Source: Kluyveromyces lactis
Lineage: Eukaryota; Ascomycota; Saccharomycetes; Saccharomycetales; Saccharomycetaceae
Direction: 5' to 3'
Assembly: GCF_000002515.2 (NCBI RefSeq)
Contig: NC_006040.1
Span: 434,001 to 498,000, forward strand
DNA length: 64,000 nucleotides
The notes under the pieces are model-generated. The model did no database searches. It saw only the letters and a program-made list of their open reading frames with translations, and was not told where the DNA came from. The first letter of the stretch is position 1. Each line of letters starts with the position of its first letter. Positions 39,992-51,266 of this stretch are shown here, piece by piece. The position numbers and the translations under genes are program-made.

Positions 39992-41845
39992 TCATTTGTT
40001 ATTCAAGAGGGCTTTTAATTGTGCAGCTAACTCTTGATCATCTGGAACAACTTCGCCAAGACCGTATTGAGCGATGGTGTAGATACCCCATAGACCTACG
40101 GCAGTAGAGAAGAAAAATGCAACATATCCCTTGAAAGTAAATCCTGCTGGCAATGGCGCTGGTTGTCTTGGTAGACCCTCCAAATTAAACCAGTCTTTCT
40201 CGTTACCAACAGCATTACCCTTGGTTGGAATATTACCAGACTTACAAGTATTCAATACACTTTCTGTTAAGGTTTCTCTTTCCTGTAGCAACAATGGTGC
40301 TTCTATGAATACAGCAGCTAAACCTTGTTCTAAATGCCAGTCGACATGGCAGTGGAAGAACCATATACCTGGGTTTGTGGCTTGGAAACGTAAGACAACG
40401 TGACCCAAAGATTCGACTACAACAGTATCTCTTAGTACTGGGTATTCTGGGTATGCAGATACTGGGTTCTTCTCATCGTAGTCGATTGGATCTTCACCAT
40501 CTTCTCTACCTCCTGATTTTTGAACCACTTGGAAAACATGACCATGTAAATGGAACGGATGTTTACCAGCATCATGATTGTTCACAACGATTTCGACAAC
40601 TTCCCCATATTCTAGAACAAAGGCATTGATATTATCACCATAGATGGCTGGATTGGTGGCAAGTTTACCAGCGCTTAATGCTGTGAGTAAAGTTGGGACC
40701 TTTGGAGCCACATATGTGATGTTATTGAAGAAAGCATATTGAACACCATCACCCAAATTCTCCATCTCAACGTTTAGCTTAATTTGATAATCGTATGTAT
40801 CTAATAGTTCTGTCTTAGCTCGAGTAACCAAATGGAAATCATTCGTGAAGTGTTTGAAACTATCAATGTAAGCTTGCTTAGCTTCTCCGTTCTTTGAGCT
40901 GTATGAAATAGTATTCGTCCTATTCAATTCTAAGTCAGCTGGGATCACATCTAACATTTCATCATCCATTATTTGCATGAAAGCGAAGTTCTTAGACTTA
41001 GTATGCTTCGATTTAACCAATATGCTCATTCTTTGACCTGCAGCAATGTATAACAATTTTGCCTTCGTTGGATCAACGTAAACACCATCAACTTCCACAA
41101 TTGTCATATCATGATCTTCGATGAACAAGTACTGTGATACAAAGGTACCTCCATTTATCAACCTGATCAAGTAGGTTTTATCTGTATCGAAATGAATGGT
41201 ATTATTAGTTGTATGGTTGAACAATATATTTCTAGGGATCGGTTCGGCACCAGTTGGATTGTACTGACTTAGAAAGAAATCTGCAACTTCGTAATATGGT
41301 TTATCATAAAGATCGGAAACTAAAATGGTCATCTCTTCGTCATAATCAAATGGCATGTCTGGATCATGAATGACAAATGCACCTCTCATACCGTCTGTGT
41401 ATTGAGCTCCCGAATGGGAATGATACCAATAGGTGCCTACCTGGTCTGGCACGGTGAAATTGTACAAAAACGTATCACCTGGCTGGATTGGACACTGTGT
41501 AACCATCTCTGGACCGTCCATTTGATTTGAATTCCCAAGTTCAGTATTCATGAAAAGACCATGGAAATGTAAAGAAGTGGGCAAATCGTCAAAACCATTA
41601 GTCAAATAAATCTCAATTCGATCCCCCTTGTTAACGTGTATATCTGGAATTGGCCAGTGACCGTTAAATCCTATCATCTTCTTCTCACCTACACCATCAG
41701 GGTTAACATTAACCCATCCGGTGGTGAAATTGAAAACATGTGTAGTTTCTGCCCTGGCAAATGCAGAGAGCACCGCCAGCAGAACAAATACCAGCCTTAC
41801 GACGGACCGGACCCCGTATGCATCTTTCCTCGTACCAACAAACAT
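39992..41845 (-). CDS. FET5: Multicopper ferroxidase, FET5 ortholog
   Basis: A 617-residue, membrane-anchored multicopper oxidase (S. cerevisiae Fet5 622). A signal peptide (about 1-32) precedes three cupredoxin domains. Copper ligands are visible in L-H-F-H-G-L-F, W-Y-H-S-H-S-G, H-P-F-H-L-H-G-H and H-C-H-V-D-W-H. The segment G-A-E-P-I-P matches the region that holds an Fe(II)-binding Glu in Fet3. A single transmembrane helix lies near 565-590, with a short cytosolic tail. Such enzymes oxidise Fe2+ for uptake by an Ftr1/Fth1 permease. Assignment to FET5 (vacuolar) rather than FET3 (plasma membrane) rests on synteny with YFL041W. Confidence 0.88.
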   Translation of the reverse strand: MFVGTRKDAYGVRSVVRLVFVLLAVLSAFARAETTHVFNFTTGWVNVNPDGVGEKKMIGFNGHWPIPDIHVNKGDRIEIYLTNGFDDLPTSLHFHGLFMNTELGNSNQMDGPEMVTQCPIQPGDTFLYNFTVPDQVGTYWYHSHSGAQYTDGMRGAFVIHDPDMPFDYDEEMTILVSDLYDKPYYEVADFFLSQYNPTGAEPIPRNILFNHTTNNTIHFDTDKTYLIRLINGGTFVSQYLFIEDHDMTIVEVDGVYVDPTKAKLLYIAAGQRMSILVKSKHTKSKNFAFMQIMDDEMLDVIPADLELNRTNTISYSSKNGEAKQAYIDSFKHFTNDFHLVTRAKTELLDTYDYQIKLNVEMENLGDGVQYAFFNNITYVAPKVPTLLTALSAGKLATNPAIYGDNINAFVLEYGEVVEIVVNNHDAGKHPFHLHGHVFQVVQKSGGREDGEDPIDYDEKNPVSAYPEYPVLRDTVVVESLGHVVLRFQATNPGIWFFHCHVDWHLEQGLAAVFIEAPLLLQERETLTESVLNTCKSGNIPTKGNAVGNEKDWFNLEGLPRQPAPLPAGFTFKGYVAFFFSTAVGLWGIYTIAQYGLGEVVPDDQELAAQLKALLNNK

Positions 41846-42362
41846 AGCACTGTAATTAATTCTTTATCAGCGGGGTGATTATCAACCACTTGGTTCGTTC
41901 GGGATTCGCTTATTTGTATTGACGGAGACGATGTGTTTTGTGTAAAAAACCACTATTGCAACTTATCAGAAGTAGTCGCCTCAGAAGGAATCAAGAAAGA
42001 GCTAAACGAGTAAACAGCTTATCCCCAAAATTGTGGTAAGCTCTGAATAGAAGAATAAGTTACCTCTTCTCGCTTCTTCATGCTCTTTTCTAAAGCCTTA
42101 CCTCCAGATTTCAACCCATAATTGATTCTTTCTAAGTTCTTTTCTTTTATTTCGCTTTTGAACATTTTTTGCACCCTCGAAATCCTAGAACGCACGTGAC
42201 CGGTTTATCCTCCTCCGGCTCATCTTGTTGAACAGAGATGCAGCGAACCTTGGATGACCAAACAGTCGAGTTTGACAGTGAATAAAGACTAGGGCGTGGT
42301 TTCGGATCAAGATTTTTAATAATTACGTACTGATTTAACGTTCAAATCTATAAATGTGATAT
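41846..42362. other. Intergenic: FET5 promoter and XYL2 3' region
   Basis: No gene. TGCACCCT at 42170-42177 resembles an Aft iron-response site; GCACGTGACC lies at about 42192-42201. Confidence 0.5.
42170..42177. promoter_or_regulatory. Aft-type iron-response motif upstream of FET5
   Basis: TGCACCCT contains the RCACCC core bound by Aft factors and lies about 325 nt upstream of a ferroxidase gene. Confidence 0.4.
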
Positions 42363-43427
42363 CTATTCCGGGCCATCGATCATTGTCTTGACAACTTCGC
42401 TGCCATGCTCTAAGTTAAAGTTGTAGGCATCAATAGCTTCCTCAAACTTGAACGTATGGGTTATCATTTTCTTAACGTTGACTTTACCCTCAGAAATTAA
42501 CTTCACAGCAATTTTGTAGTCATTAAAATAGTATCTGAAGGACCCTAAAACACGTAATTCTTTGGCACCGATCATGGCAATTGGGAAATTAATATTGTCT
42601 TTACCCATACCTACTTGAACATAGGAGCCACCTGCCTTCAAGACTTTGATGGCAGTTCTAATGCAAATTTCTGCACCAGAACAATCAATGGCAATTTCGG
42701 GCTGTTCACCCTTCAATTCAGATTTGATGACTTCAGTCAATTCGTCTTCGGACTTGTATTTCGTAGAATTAATAGTATTGGTGGCACCAAAGTCCTTAGA
42801 TCTTTCTAATTTATTCTCAAAGACATCAACGTAAACGACAGCAGAGGCACCAAAGGCTGCAGCAACGGCACCTGTGACCAAACCCACTGGACCTGCACCA
42901 AAAACAACAACATTTTTCCCAAAACTGGTCTCAGCCAATCTGTTTGCATGAACACCAACAGCAAGAGGCTCAGCGCATGCACCTTCTTCGAATGAGACAT
43001 GATCCGGCAATTTCACCAAGAAATCCTCTGGTGCTAAATAATACTTAACTAAAGTACCGTCGTATGGTGGAGTTGCGGCAAATGCCATATGTGGACACAA
43101 GTTATAGTGTCCAGACTTAGTTTCATCGGAGTATCTGCTTGGAACGCCAGGTTCTATAGCAACACGGTCGCCGACTTGAACTAAAGTGACATCTTTACCA
43201 ACTTCAACAACCACACCACTAGATTCATGACCCAAAACCATTGGTTTCTTCACCACGAACTCACCAATTGAACCATGTGTATAATAATGTATATCTGAAC
43301 CGCAGATACCGGTCTTCTTGACGTGAATTTTGACATAATGAGAATCGGTGATCTCTGGAGCTGGAATATCTTCGAAGGTAATTTCTCCCTTCTTTTGAAG
43401 CACAACCGCCTTTTGTGTGCCTGACAT
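42363..43427 (-). CDS. XYL2: Xylitol/sorbitol dehydrogenase (zinc MDR family)
   Basis: A 354-residue polyol dehydrogenase (S. cerevisiae Xyl2 356). Catalytic zinc ligands lie in G-I-C-G-S-D (Cys42 region) and G-H-E-S-S-G-V (His/Glu near 67-68); the NAD-binding motif is G-A-G-P-V-G-L-V near 178. The structural-zinc cysteine cluster is replaced by S-G-H-Y-N-L-C, as in other yeast xylitol dehydrogenases. It oxidises xylitol to D-xylulose with NAD+ and probably also sorbitol. It sits between FET5 and RGR1; the S. cerevisiae homolog YLR070C also adjoins RGR1. Confidence 0.92.
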   Translation of the reverse strand: MSGTQKAVVLQKKGEITFEDIPAPEITDSHYVKIHVKKTGICGSDIHYYTHGSIGEFVVKKPMVLGHESSGVVVEVGKDVTLVQVGDRVAIEPGVPSRYSDETKSGHYNLCPHMAFAATPPYDGTLVKYYLAPEDFLVKLPDHVSFEEGACAEPLAVGVHANRLAETSFGKNVVVFGAGPVGLVTGAVAAAFGASAVVYVDVFENKLERSKDFGATNTINSTKYKSEDELTEVIKSELKGEQPEIAIDCSGAEICIRTAIKVLKAGGSYVQVGMGKDNINFPIAMIGAKELRVLGSFRYYFNDYKIAVKLISEGKVNVKKMITHTFKFEEAIDAYNFNLEHGSEVVKTMIDGPE

Positions 43428-44453
43428 ATTTGTACAAGGCCGTGTTTCAACTATCTTGATCTATATACTTGAAGAGGCTGACAGAACGTTTACATCAAGA
43501 CAACAGTGAATAATTGAAACATGTCTGACAGACTTTAGGCCTTATATATATATATATGTATGCATTTCGGCATGAATGCTATTCTTAAAAAAAAACGGCC
43601 AATGTAAACACAGCTTATCAAAAGTCGATTGCTATTACACTTGTTTGAAAATTTTTTGCAAATAAGAACCATTTATAATATGGTGAGTAATTGCGGTCTG
43701 GGTGGTATTTGTACTATAAAAGAGTGTTATAGACTGCAATTCAGATGGAGAAACGGGAAGAGTTTCAAAAGAAAATATGAGAATTAACAACGAAAGCGCA
43801 ACAATATGCGATTCCGCCACAGGAACATTTTATGTTCCCATGAAGAAACCGTGCACTTTTTCCGTTTCCCCAGGAAATGAAACTGGCCACCACAATTCCT
43901 ACTGTAAATAAACTAATTCCACAGCATCAGTAAGTCTTTCCTGTTCCACATCGGTTTTATGCTGCTTGTTTCTACTGGCAAAAAACTTGCATCTATCGGT
44001 TAGAATCTACGGAGAAATAAACCTGTACAAGTTTAAGGTTCTGTTTTTTCCTTTTCTGTGATATTTCTCCGGAAAAAATAACTTTCAAAATAAACACCGA
44101 GGCGATCAACTGAAACCATTGGATACTTAGAATCTGGGGTAAAAGCGGAAAAATTCTTTTCAGGTAACAGTTTTCATACCAGCTATTGTTTACAGAGAAT
44201 TATACCATATTATTTAACTTTCTCTTTATAGTAATGTCCTTTGAAAATCCTTTTTTCTGTTTTTGTGCGGTGTACATCGACGAGAGAAATGGCATGAGCC
44301 ACAAAGAATAGAAATAGGAATTAGATACTTTCAACGATGAAGAATTTCTATGTATGATAACGTTGAAGGGGTAATGTTCTCTTGTTCTTACGCCTTGCAC
44401 CATTTCTCTTTTTGCTGTCTTTTTATGTATTCATTGTGTTACATGGCGGAAGG
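43428..44453. other. Intergenic: XYL2 promoter and RGR1 3' region
   Basis: Just over 1 kb without a supported gene. A (TA)-rich run near 43543-43558 may serve as TATA element for XYL2. Short minus-strand ORFs here lack protein-like features. Confidence 0.5.
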
Positions 44454-47450
44454 CTAGCAATCTGAGATCGATTTATGGAATTGTAGTAATAGTGGTAGAA
44501 TTTGGTCGTGTGAACACGCCAATGCCGATCCTAAGCGGACACATTTGATACTGGACCAATCTACAGCAGCATTTGTTGGGGAGGAGTCCTGGAGGTCTAA
44601 AAGTTTATTGGAGGATGCAGTAGATATCATGGTGGCACCTGCCGTCGCAGTACCAGCGGTAGTGGTGCTAGATGTAGTATTGGAATTCTGTTCCTTCAAT
44701 AGAGCCAACGAGAATGCATTCTTTTGAATTTCAGCAATAGCTTTCGATAGCGGATGTTGTTGCTGTAACTGTGGTTGCGAGTAATCCTGTGCAAATCTGA
44801 CGAAATACTGCGTGTTTTCTTGATGTCTTGTTCGTACAACGGATCTCAATTGAATAATGAAAGACAATTCGCCTCCAACTTTGTGATTCCTATATAGAAA
44901 ATGGAACTCCTGCAAACTATGCATGAATAAGTGCATTTTGACGGTAGAGGGGGAAGATGAGGTATAATCGGCTTCTTTTGATGCACGGAATAAGGGTAAC
45001 GTGAATTGTAAATAATGGAAGATAAAGTTATGGGCAAAGCCTTCCTTTTCATCCAAAAACCTTTGTATCATTGCCTGTGGATTATGTTCACTTAGCTTGA
45101 TATCAAGTTTCTCAACTTTTTCTTGATTTGTGACAATTCTGATGACACAATCTTCATTATCTGGGCTATCCTTCATCGGTAAATATTTGAATCTTATTTC
45201 ATTGGGTCTTAATTCAACAACACGGAAATCCATTGATTGGAAGTTGCTGTGTAAAGTGTCCATCACATCTGTGAGTGCAATCAATTGTGTCAATTTCTTT
45301 CGGAATTTGGATAGATATAGCATGATATCATTCAAGTTTCCGAAATTCTCACTCATGAAAAAAGACAGCGAGTCTTCTTCGAGGAACTTTATCGAAAGCT
45401 CGTCACATTGACAACGAATCATTTCATTGTCTGTTTTAAACTTTCCATATAATTCAATATCCATCTTTTGATAATCTATTTTTAATAACATTGATGATTC
45501 TAGAATAGTGTTCAACGCCTTTGAACCTTCTAGGAATGATTCCAAACCTAGAGCTATGACGGTAATATTATCAGTATTTTCCTTCCCGTCTTTACGGATA
45601 ATGTATGGTGGTAGTATGTTACTATCCTCTGTGGTAAAAGTACAAATTTTATTTTTGATTTTCAACTCATTCAATGAATCGATTATCATGTGATTCACAA
45701 TCTTATTCAAAATTGATATCTGTAGTGTTAGCATTTTCGGATAAGTCATAGTGTCTAGTTTGGAGGTTATTACGTTTTTCTTATCCATATATTTTAGTTT
45801 CCATACTCCTTTTACGGAAAGTATCTTGCCGATTCTTTTCTCCACTATGCATGTATTAGTTGATGAGATGATTGTAAGTACCAAAAACCAGTTGGAAGGC
45901 CAATCTTTTAGTTTCACAAAAATGTCTTTAGAGAATGTAGAGTCCGTCGATGGCACAATAGAGCTTTTTAGCCTCACAACATCAGAGCAAATCCAGCCTG
46001 TCTTGTCCAACATATGGCGAAGAATGCTATCAACTTTATCCAGTTTCAATCGGCCTAGTACAGTGATCAAGTCTTGGGTATTTGAACTTTGATTAATTTG
46101 TCTAGCGTACGACAATAAAAGATTAGATGGATTATGGAAATAGAATATACCACTGACCTGATCAATTTTCAACTGGATTTGAGAAACAGTTGCACATGTA
46201 GTTGGTATCTGGAATAATAGAGAAGTGGAAGTGGTATCTTCGTTATCCTCCTGGAAGGTGTCTGTCCTAAGTAAATCCGCTCTTATCATTTGAGCATGAT
46301 TGAAAGTGATTTCATCGATTATTGATTCTATATTATTCAACAATCCATGATACCTAGTGGTTACAGTCTCCTTGTTGACATCTGGGTTTTGCCATTCTAA
46401 GACTATGGATTCAGTTTCTTTATCCATGCCTACTACGCACTTACATGTATTGGCAATCTTGCTCTGTAGCCAATACTTGATGGTGATAATTTGTTTCTTA
46501 GAATCATAATTGTGTACCAGATGCCCACCTGAATATTTACCATTCAATCCTAATGCATTTAGTTCGACGTGAATCATGTACATCTGCAACGTTAATATGT
46601 ATTTGTGAAGGAACTGATAAACAAGACAGAGTGGATTTGTAGACTTGAATAGAATTTCATTGATATGCTTCTCTAATCTTGCCAAGTTCAAAGGCAAGCG
46701 TTCATTAAACAGAAGATTAATGTTCACAAAGAATAACGGTGAGTTCTGATCGATTGTAGATAGTTGCAACTCAAATTCATCTTTTACTGTGAAAACAATT
46801 CTTCCGTCTTTGATTTCATACTTTGCCAATTGAGAAGGAATTGTCATCAATGAAATCTTAATTGATAAACATGTGTTTAGGTCCCTCAATCTCTTGAGTA
46901 TCAGTTTGTTAGGTATTGTCAAGTTATCGGATTGGCTACCGTTTAAATTAAATCCGTGATTCGGCAAATTCGGTCTTCCAAGCATTAAAACTTCTAACGA
47001 TGTGGCTAGATCTGGATTGGGTAACTTTGCTCCAGCCATCGTTCCTAAGATTTGCTTCAAAGCCATAGTACAGTTGTTTACTTGCATGTTAGCATTTCTA
47101 AACCAATTCAAAAGATCAATTAGCGAATGGAAATTATTCTGTTTTAAAGTCTTTGCCCATTTAACCAAGACGTAAAGTTTCAAGAATTGGTTTCTCAAAA
47201 AAAGGATCATATTAAGTAGCTCTAGTTTCTTCTCAAATGGTGTTTTCCCACCTGTGTGGACGTTTAGCTTGAAAAACTGACTTATCTCTTTGGCGGTAAA
47301 TACTGTCAAGTTTCGTAGCAATAAGGACAACGGAAGCTGATTCATTTCAACGTGTGGGATGGGCGGTGGCACATACGCAGCTTTATGCTTCAAAGACATC
47401 ACCTTAGATGTCTCATTTTCCATAGTGCCAGGTGCAACGTCGGTAGTCAT
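44454..47450 (-). CDS. RGR1: Mediator tail/scaffold subunit Med14
   Basis: A 998-residue protein (S. cerevisiae Rgr1 1082). The N-terminal block with L-P-L-S-L-L-L-R-N-L-T and A-K-E-I-S-Q-F-F-K-L is the diagnostic Med14 domain, followed by K-W-A-K-T-L-K. The remainder is a long alternation of strands and helices with no enzyme motif. Med14 links the head, middle and tail of Mediator and is needed for regulated RNA polymerase II transcription. A Thr/Ala-rich low-complexity stretch lies near the C-terminus. It diverges from LAM5/6, as YLR071C does from YLR072W. Confidence 0.93.
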   Translation of the reverse strand: MTTDVAPGTMENETSKVMSLKHKAAYVPPPIPHVEMNQLPLSLLLRNLTVFTAKEISQFFKLNVHTGGKTPFEKKLELLNMILFLRNQFLKLYVLVKWAKTLKQNNFHSLIDLLNWFRNANMQVNNCTMALKQILGTMAGAKLPNPDLATSLEVLMLGRPNLPNHGFNLNGSQSDNLTIPNKLILKRLRDLNTCLSIKISLMTIPSQLAKYEIKDGRIVFTVKDEFELQLSTIDQNSPLFFVNINLLFNERLPLNLARLEKHINEILFKSTNPLCLVYQFLHKYILTLQMYMIHVELNALGLNGKYSGGHLVHNYDSKKQIITIKYWLQSKIANTCKCVVGMDKETESIVLEWQNPDVNKETVTTRYHGLLNNIESIIDEITFNHAQMIRADLLRTDTFQEDNEDTTSTSLLFQIPTTCATVSQIQLKIDQVSGIFYFHNPSNLLLSYARQINQSSNTQDLITVLGRLKLDKVDSILRHMLDKTGWICSDVVRLKSSIVPSTDSTFSKDIFVKLKDWPSNWFLVLTIISSTNTCIVEKRIGKILSVKGVWKLKYMDKKNVITSKLDTMTYPKMLTLQISILNKIVNHMIIDSLNELKIKNKICTFTTEDSNILPPYIIRKDGKENTDNITVIALGLESFLEGSKALNTILESSMLLKIDYQKMDIELYGKFKTDNEMIRCQCDELSIKFLEEDSLSFFMSENFGNLNDIMLYLSKFRKKLTQLIALTDVMDTLHSNFQSMDFRVVELRPNEIRFKYLPMKDSPDNEDCVIRIVTNQEKVEKLDIKLSEHNPQAMIQRFLDEKEGFAHNFIFHYLQFTLPLFRASKEADYTSSSPSTVKMHLFMHSLQEFHFLYRNHKVGGELSFIIQLRSVVRTRHQENTQYFVRFAQDYSQPQLQQQHPLSKAIAEIQKNAFSLALLKEQNSNTTSSTTTAGTATAGATMISTASSNKLLDLQDSSPTNAAVDWSSIKCVRLGSALACSHDQILPLLLQFHKSISDC

Positions 47451-48278
47451 CCCAAATGATGTGCCTGCAATAAAATGGTTGGTTCTTTTGCGGCCTCTTT
47501 CTCTAGTGAAGTTAAATGAAAAAAATGTAATTACCAGCTTCAGTAATGAAACCTCTCCAATTAATTCACCAACGAACTAAACAGCAATTGAACCTGACGA
47601 TTGAAGCTTGTCTTCTGATTGATTATCCACCTTGACTCAAATTGTTTCACTCATTTCATTGAATGTGTGAATTCGAGAGTTAATAGATATTTCGTTTTCG
47701 CAGGTATTTACATTTCAATGTTGCCGAAAGTAGGGTAATGTAAGGTTCTTAACTACGTACTCTATATTATGGCCACAAGATTTGACTATATAGATAGCAT
47801 TGCTGATAGATTTAGCTACCAAGTAGTTGAACTACATCAATATAGTGGACTCTGTTTTGTATAGGATGAAGTTTATGTGTGTTACGACTTCCAACAGTCT
47901 CCTCAAGTTCTGTTATTTTCCTTTTTACCTTTAATATGCCCAACTTTTCATTTCATTATTATGAGAAACGCATAATATTTCCGGAATATCTACTGAAATA
48001 AGGAAATGATGAAATAAGAATAATAAACGATAAGCATATAATACCATTTGAATCGATATCCTCTTTATAATTCTTCTATTAGTTTTGATCAGTGAGGTAA
48101 AATCGAAAGTAGCTTCATATTTACCCTCCGGAAAAGGATTTAGCTGTAGCGTATGGAACAGGGTGCTTTCCTATTTATCCAATAACTAAATCGGAACTGT
48201 GGTAAAATAACAGACCTGGCAAATATATTGTCCCAACATTAGTGGTTTCCAACAGAAAATCCGAGAACTCCCAGGTCA
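47451..48278. other. Divergent promoter RGR1/LAM
   Basis: No gene found; AT-rich with no motif I would assign. Confidence 0.5.
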
Positions 48279-50453
48279 ATGACTGATTCAGATATGGAAA
48301 TACCGTCAAGGGTGAATACAACTGAAAATGACAGAAGACAATCTACTTCTTCATCAGTGTTTAGAACGCCCCTGCGGAGAAGCAGAAGTGGTGAAACATC
48401 TTCTTTGAAATCAACGCCTGCTGATCCGCAATTGACAGAAACAAATGGCCAAAGCACCTCGCTACGAAAGTATGAGGAATGCTCCGATAAGCGTAGTACG
48501 AAAGAACATCTTTCAAATATTATGATACAGGACCAATCTTCCTTTGATTCTCAGGCACAATCTCAATCAAATAGCTTCTTTAAAGATATGGTAAGCACTT
48601 TCAGTTCGAGTAATAACTCTGTGACTGAGCCAGAAATATTAGCACACAGAAGGGAGAATTCTGGTACCATCACGGTGTCGAAATTAAGACCGAAAAGTGA
48701 ACTTCCAGTAGGGAAGCCTTCTTTACCACTTTCAGAGCTGGATTTGTACGACTCCAAGCTGTATGTCAATGAGTTCTACGCTGACACACATTACAGATTT
48801 GCAAGTGATAAAAGGAATAATGATTTCCATCAACTGTTCCCTAAAGTTCCAGCAAGTGAACGTCTTTTAGACGACTTCAGTTCTGCATTGAATAGAGAGT
48901 TTTTGATTCAGGGGCGTGTTTACATTACCCCCATGCGTGTATGCTTTAATTCAAATCTTTTGGGCTGGGTTACGTCATTAGAAATTGATATTAAGGATAT
49001 TGTAAGCTTAGAGAAAACATCAACCGCAGGGTTATTTCCCAATGGAATATGTATCCACTTGCCCACCGAAAAGCATTATTTCGCAAGCTTCATCTCCAGA
49101 GATACGACTTTTAAGTTCTTGGAAATAATATGGCATACTAGAAAGGAGTTAGATTATCTTACTTTGAGACCTGACCAACTCTCCCTGAACCGAAGTCACT
49201 CACTCAATGACTTCTTAACTGGTACCAACAGCACATGCCCTCCCAGCCGATCATCATTTGCAGAAGCGGACAGTGCTATCGAAAGTGCAATAATGTCAGT
49301 TGACGATTCATACCCTACAAACAAATCGTTATCTAACCTGCATGAGGAAGACGGCGACTCTGCTGGAGAAGATGAGTCAGGAGACGAGGATGATTACGAA
49401 GAGGAAGATGACGACGCTGAGGGAGAGAAACTCACCAGTGGAGACGATTATTATTACGATGAAGAGGCGATTGCCAGTGATTATGAGGAAAAATCTGTTC
49501 GTCGCGTTTACAAATTGAAGAAGAAATCCAAATTTCATTATGATGGGCCTTATTACTTCAAGGCTACCGAATTCATGTACAATCCGGAGGAAAACAAAGA
49601 GACTGTTCTTGCAGAATTAGAATTAAATGCTCCTCCAGGTCTAGTTTACCAACTTATGTTCAGCGAGGAATGCCCAGATCTCATCTTGGAATTCTTGAAA
49701 GCGCAAAATTCAAGTCAATGTTCCGATATACCTCCTTTTGACCAAGTTAACCCCGAAGGACAGCACTATCGTAAATATACCTATGCTAAAGCCTTGAACT
49801 TTCCTGTTGGGCCAAAATCAACAAAATGTTTGGTATCAGAACATATATTATACTGTGCATATGACAACTATATCAACATAGTAAACACTACTAAGACACC
49901 AGATGTACCAAGCGGTAATAGCTTTAGCGTCAAAACGAGATACATGTATCGCTGGAAGGACAATACTAGTTGTGTATTAAAAATTTCCTACTGGGTGGAT
50001 TGGACTGGGAGTAGTTGGATCAAATCTATGATTGATAATAGTGTAAACTCTGGTCAGGTAGAAGCAACTGAAAAACTTCTCACAATAGTCGAAGAATTTG
50101 TGAAGAATAACGTGGAGGAGTCAGAAATGAAAGTCAACATCCAACCAAGAAAAAGCCTGCCTCAAAGTAGACGTGTTAGCAAAATATCAAAAAAATCATC
50201 TAAGCTTGCTGTCCAACAACCTTCAACTCCTAGCAATTTAGAGAACAAGGTACACGCAGCATTAACAAAAGAGAATATAATACTTTCTCTTTTGTTTATA
50301 ATTACATTGATTATGATGTTCAACACACTATGTCAAGTGAGGATACTAAGAAAGCTCAACAAGTTGATGAACACGAATAGTGCTTCCGTGATTGAGGAGA
50401 TTAAAGATATACTCAATGTTTACAACGAACTTCCAATGTCCAACGAGGAATGA
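48279..50453 (+). CDS. LAM6: ER-anchored sterol transporter at membrane contact sites, LAM5/LAM6 ortholog
   Basis: A 724-residue protein with a Ser-rich N-terminus, a GRAM domain at about 178-285 (F-P-K-V-P-A-S-E-R-L, then G-R-V-Y-I-T), a very acidic linker at about 350-400, a VASt/StART-like domain at about 415-600, and a C-terminal membrane segment at about 665-687. This is the Lam/Ltc family, which moves sterol between ER and vacuole or mitochondria. It is the single counterpart of the duplicates LAM5 (YFL042C) and LAM6/LTC1 (YLR072W), flanked by RGR1 (YLR071C) and RFU1 (YLR073C). The symbol LAM6 is a convenience; the gene is equally LAM5. Confidence 0.9.
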   Translation: MTDSDMEIPSRVNTTENDRRQSTSSSVFRTPLRRSRSGETSSLKSTPADPQLTETNGQSTSLRKYEECSDKRSTKEHLSNIMIQDQSSFDSQAQSQSNSFFKDMVSTFSSSNNSVTEPEILAHRRENSGTITVSKLRPKSELPVGKPSLPLSELDLYDSKLYVNEFYADTHYRFASDKRNNDFHQLFPKVPASERLLDDFSSALNREFLIQGRVYITPMRVCFNSNLLGWVTSLEIDIKDIVSLEKTSTAGLFPNGICIHLPTEKHYFASFISRDTTFKFLEIIWHTRKELDYLTLRPDQLSLNRSHSLNDFLTGTNSTCPPSRSSFAEADSAIESAIMSVDDSYPTNKSLSNLHEEDGDSAGEDESGDEDDYEEEDDDAEGEKLTSGDDYYYDEEAIASDYEEKSVRRVYKLKKKSKFHYDGPYYFKATEFMYNPEENKETVLAELELNAPPGLVYQLMFSEECPDLILEFLKAQNSSQCSDIPPFDQVNPEGQHYRKYTYAKALNFPVGPKSTKCLVSEHILYCAYDNYINIVNTTKTPDVPSGNSFSVKTRYMYRWKDNTSCVLKISYWVDWTGSSWIKSMIDNSVNSGQVEATEKLLTIVEEFVKNNVEESEMKVNIQPRKSLPQSRRVSKISKKSSKLAVQQPSTPSNLENKVHAALTKENIILSLLFIITLIMMFNTLCQVRILRKLNKLMNTNSASVIEEIKDILNVYNELPMSNEE

Positions 50454-50696
50454 CAGTTTAGTAAAGATATGACCCTAACATGAAATGAGAGGTTCTAGTC
50501 TTCATCATCCGAAACACTGTATCTGGTATCTAGTTCAAAGGTAATAACATTTTTCTCATAGTATTTGTAACATTTATGAATATCTGTAATGACTGATGAT
50601 GAAACTGAAATGCGTAAATGTTAAACGCGGAAAACAAGGTAAAATTAGTGTATAGGTGACTATATGCAAGGAGATGCTAAATTAGTAAAGATAAAT

Positions 50697-51266
50697 CTAT
50701 AATGCTGGCATGGTATATGTGACCGACGTGGATGTCGCATTGAGTTCTGGTAATTCGGGATATTCATTGTTAGAGTCTGACTGTGCTGAAAAATGCTTTG
50801 AACTGTGATTAAACCAACTTATAGATTGGTTGAATTTTTGTTCATCAAAGGAACTCGGAAGATTAATTTCATCCGAAGGATTTGTCGTCATGACAGCCGG
50901 CGATCTCACGTAGGTCGATGTCGCAACATTGTTTGCCAATGACTTGTATCTTGCATCTATTTTGATTTTCAATTCCTCAGTAATCTTCATGATAGCAGGG
51001 ACTTCCAACTTCAGCAGTTGGAAGTATTCTCTTTTGTATAACGATTCCACTGATGTGTTAACTTCTGAATGATGCACAAGTCTATTCAGACAAAGATCTA
51101 AGTATCTAATATAAAGAAGATATGCGCGCTCCATATTATTGCACCTGGCACTATTTTGAGCTTCCTCGACAATGCTAATGCAAGTTGTCAGATACAATTT
51201 CAGAGGCACATTTGAATTGAATCTATAATTAAGAGCTTCTTGCTTTAAGTGTGAACTGGATTTCAT
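50697..51266 (-). CDS. RFU1: Inhibitor of the deubiquitinase Doa4, RFU1 ortholog
   Basis: A 189-residue protein (S. cerevisiae Rfu1 200). The N-terminal helical region (about 1-110), with A-R-C-N-N-M-E-R-A-Y-L-L-Y-I-R-Y-L-D-L, is a MIT/USP8-dimerisation-type domain. Near the C-terminus is Y-P-E-L-P-E-L, the short motif through which Rfu1 meets Bro1 and controls Doa4 at endosomes. The family sets free-ubiquitin levels. The gene diverges from OTU1, another ubiquitin-pathway gene that came from the other ancestral-block copy (YFL044C). Confidence 0.88.
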   Translation of the reverse strand: MKSSSHLKQEALNYRFNSNVPLKLYLTTCISIVEEAQNSARCNNMERAYLLYIRYLDLCLNRLVHHSEVNTSVESLYKREYFQLLKLEVPAIMKITEELKIKIDARYKSLANNVATSTYVRSPAVMTTNPSDEINLPSSFDEQKFNQSISWFNHSSKHFSAQSDSNNEYPELPELNATSTSVTYTMPAL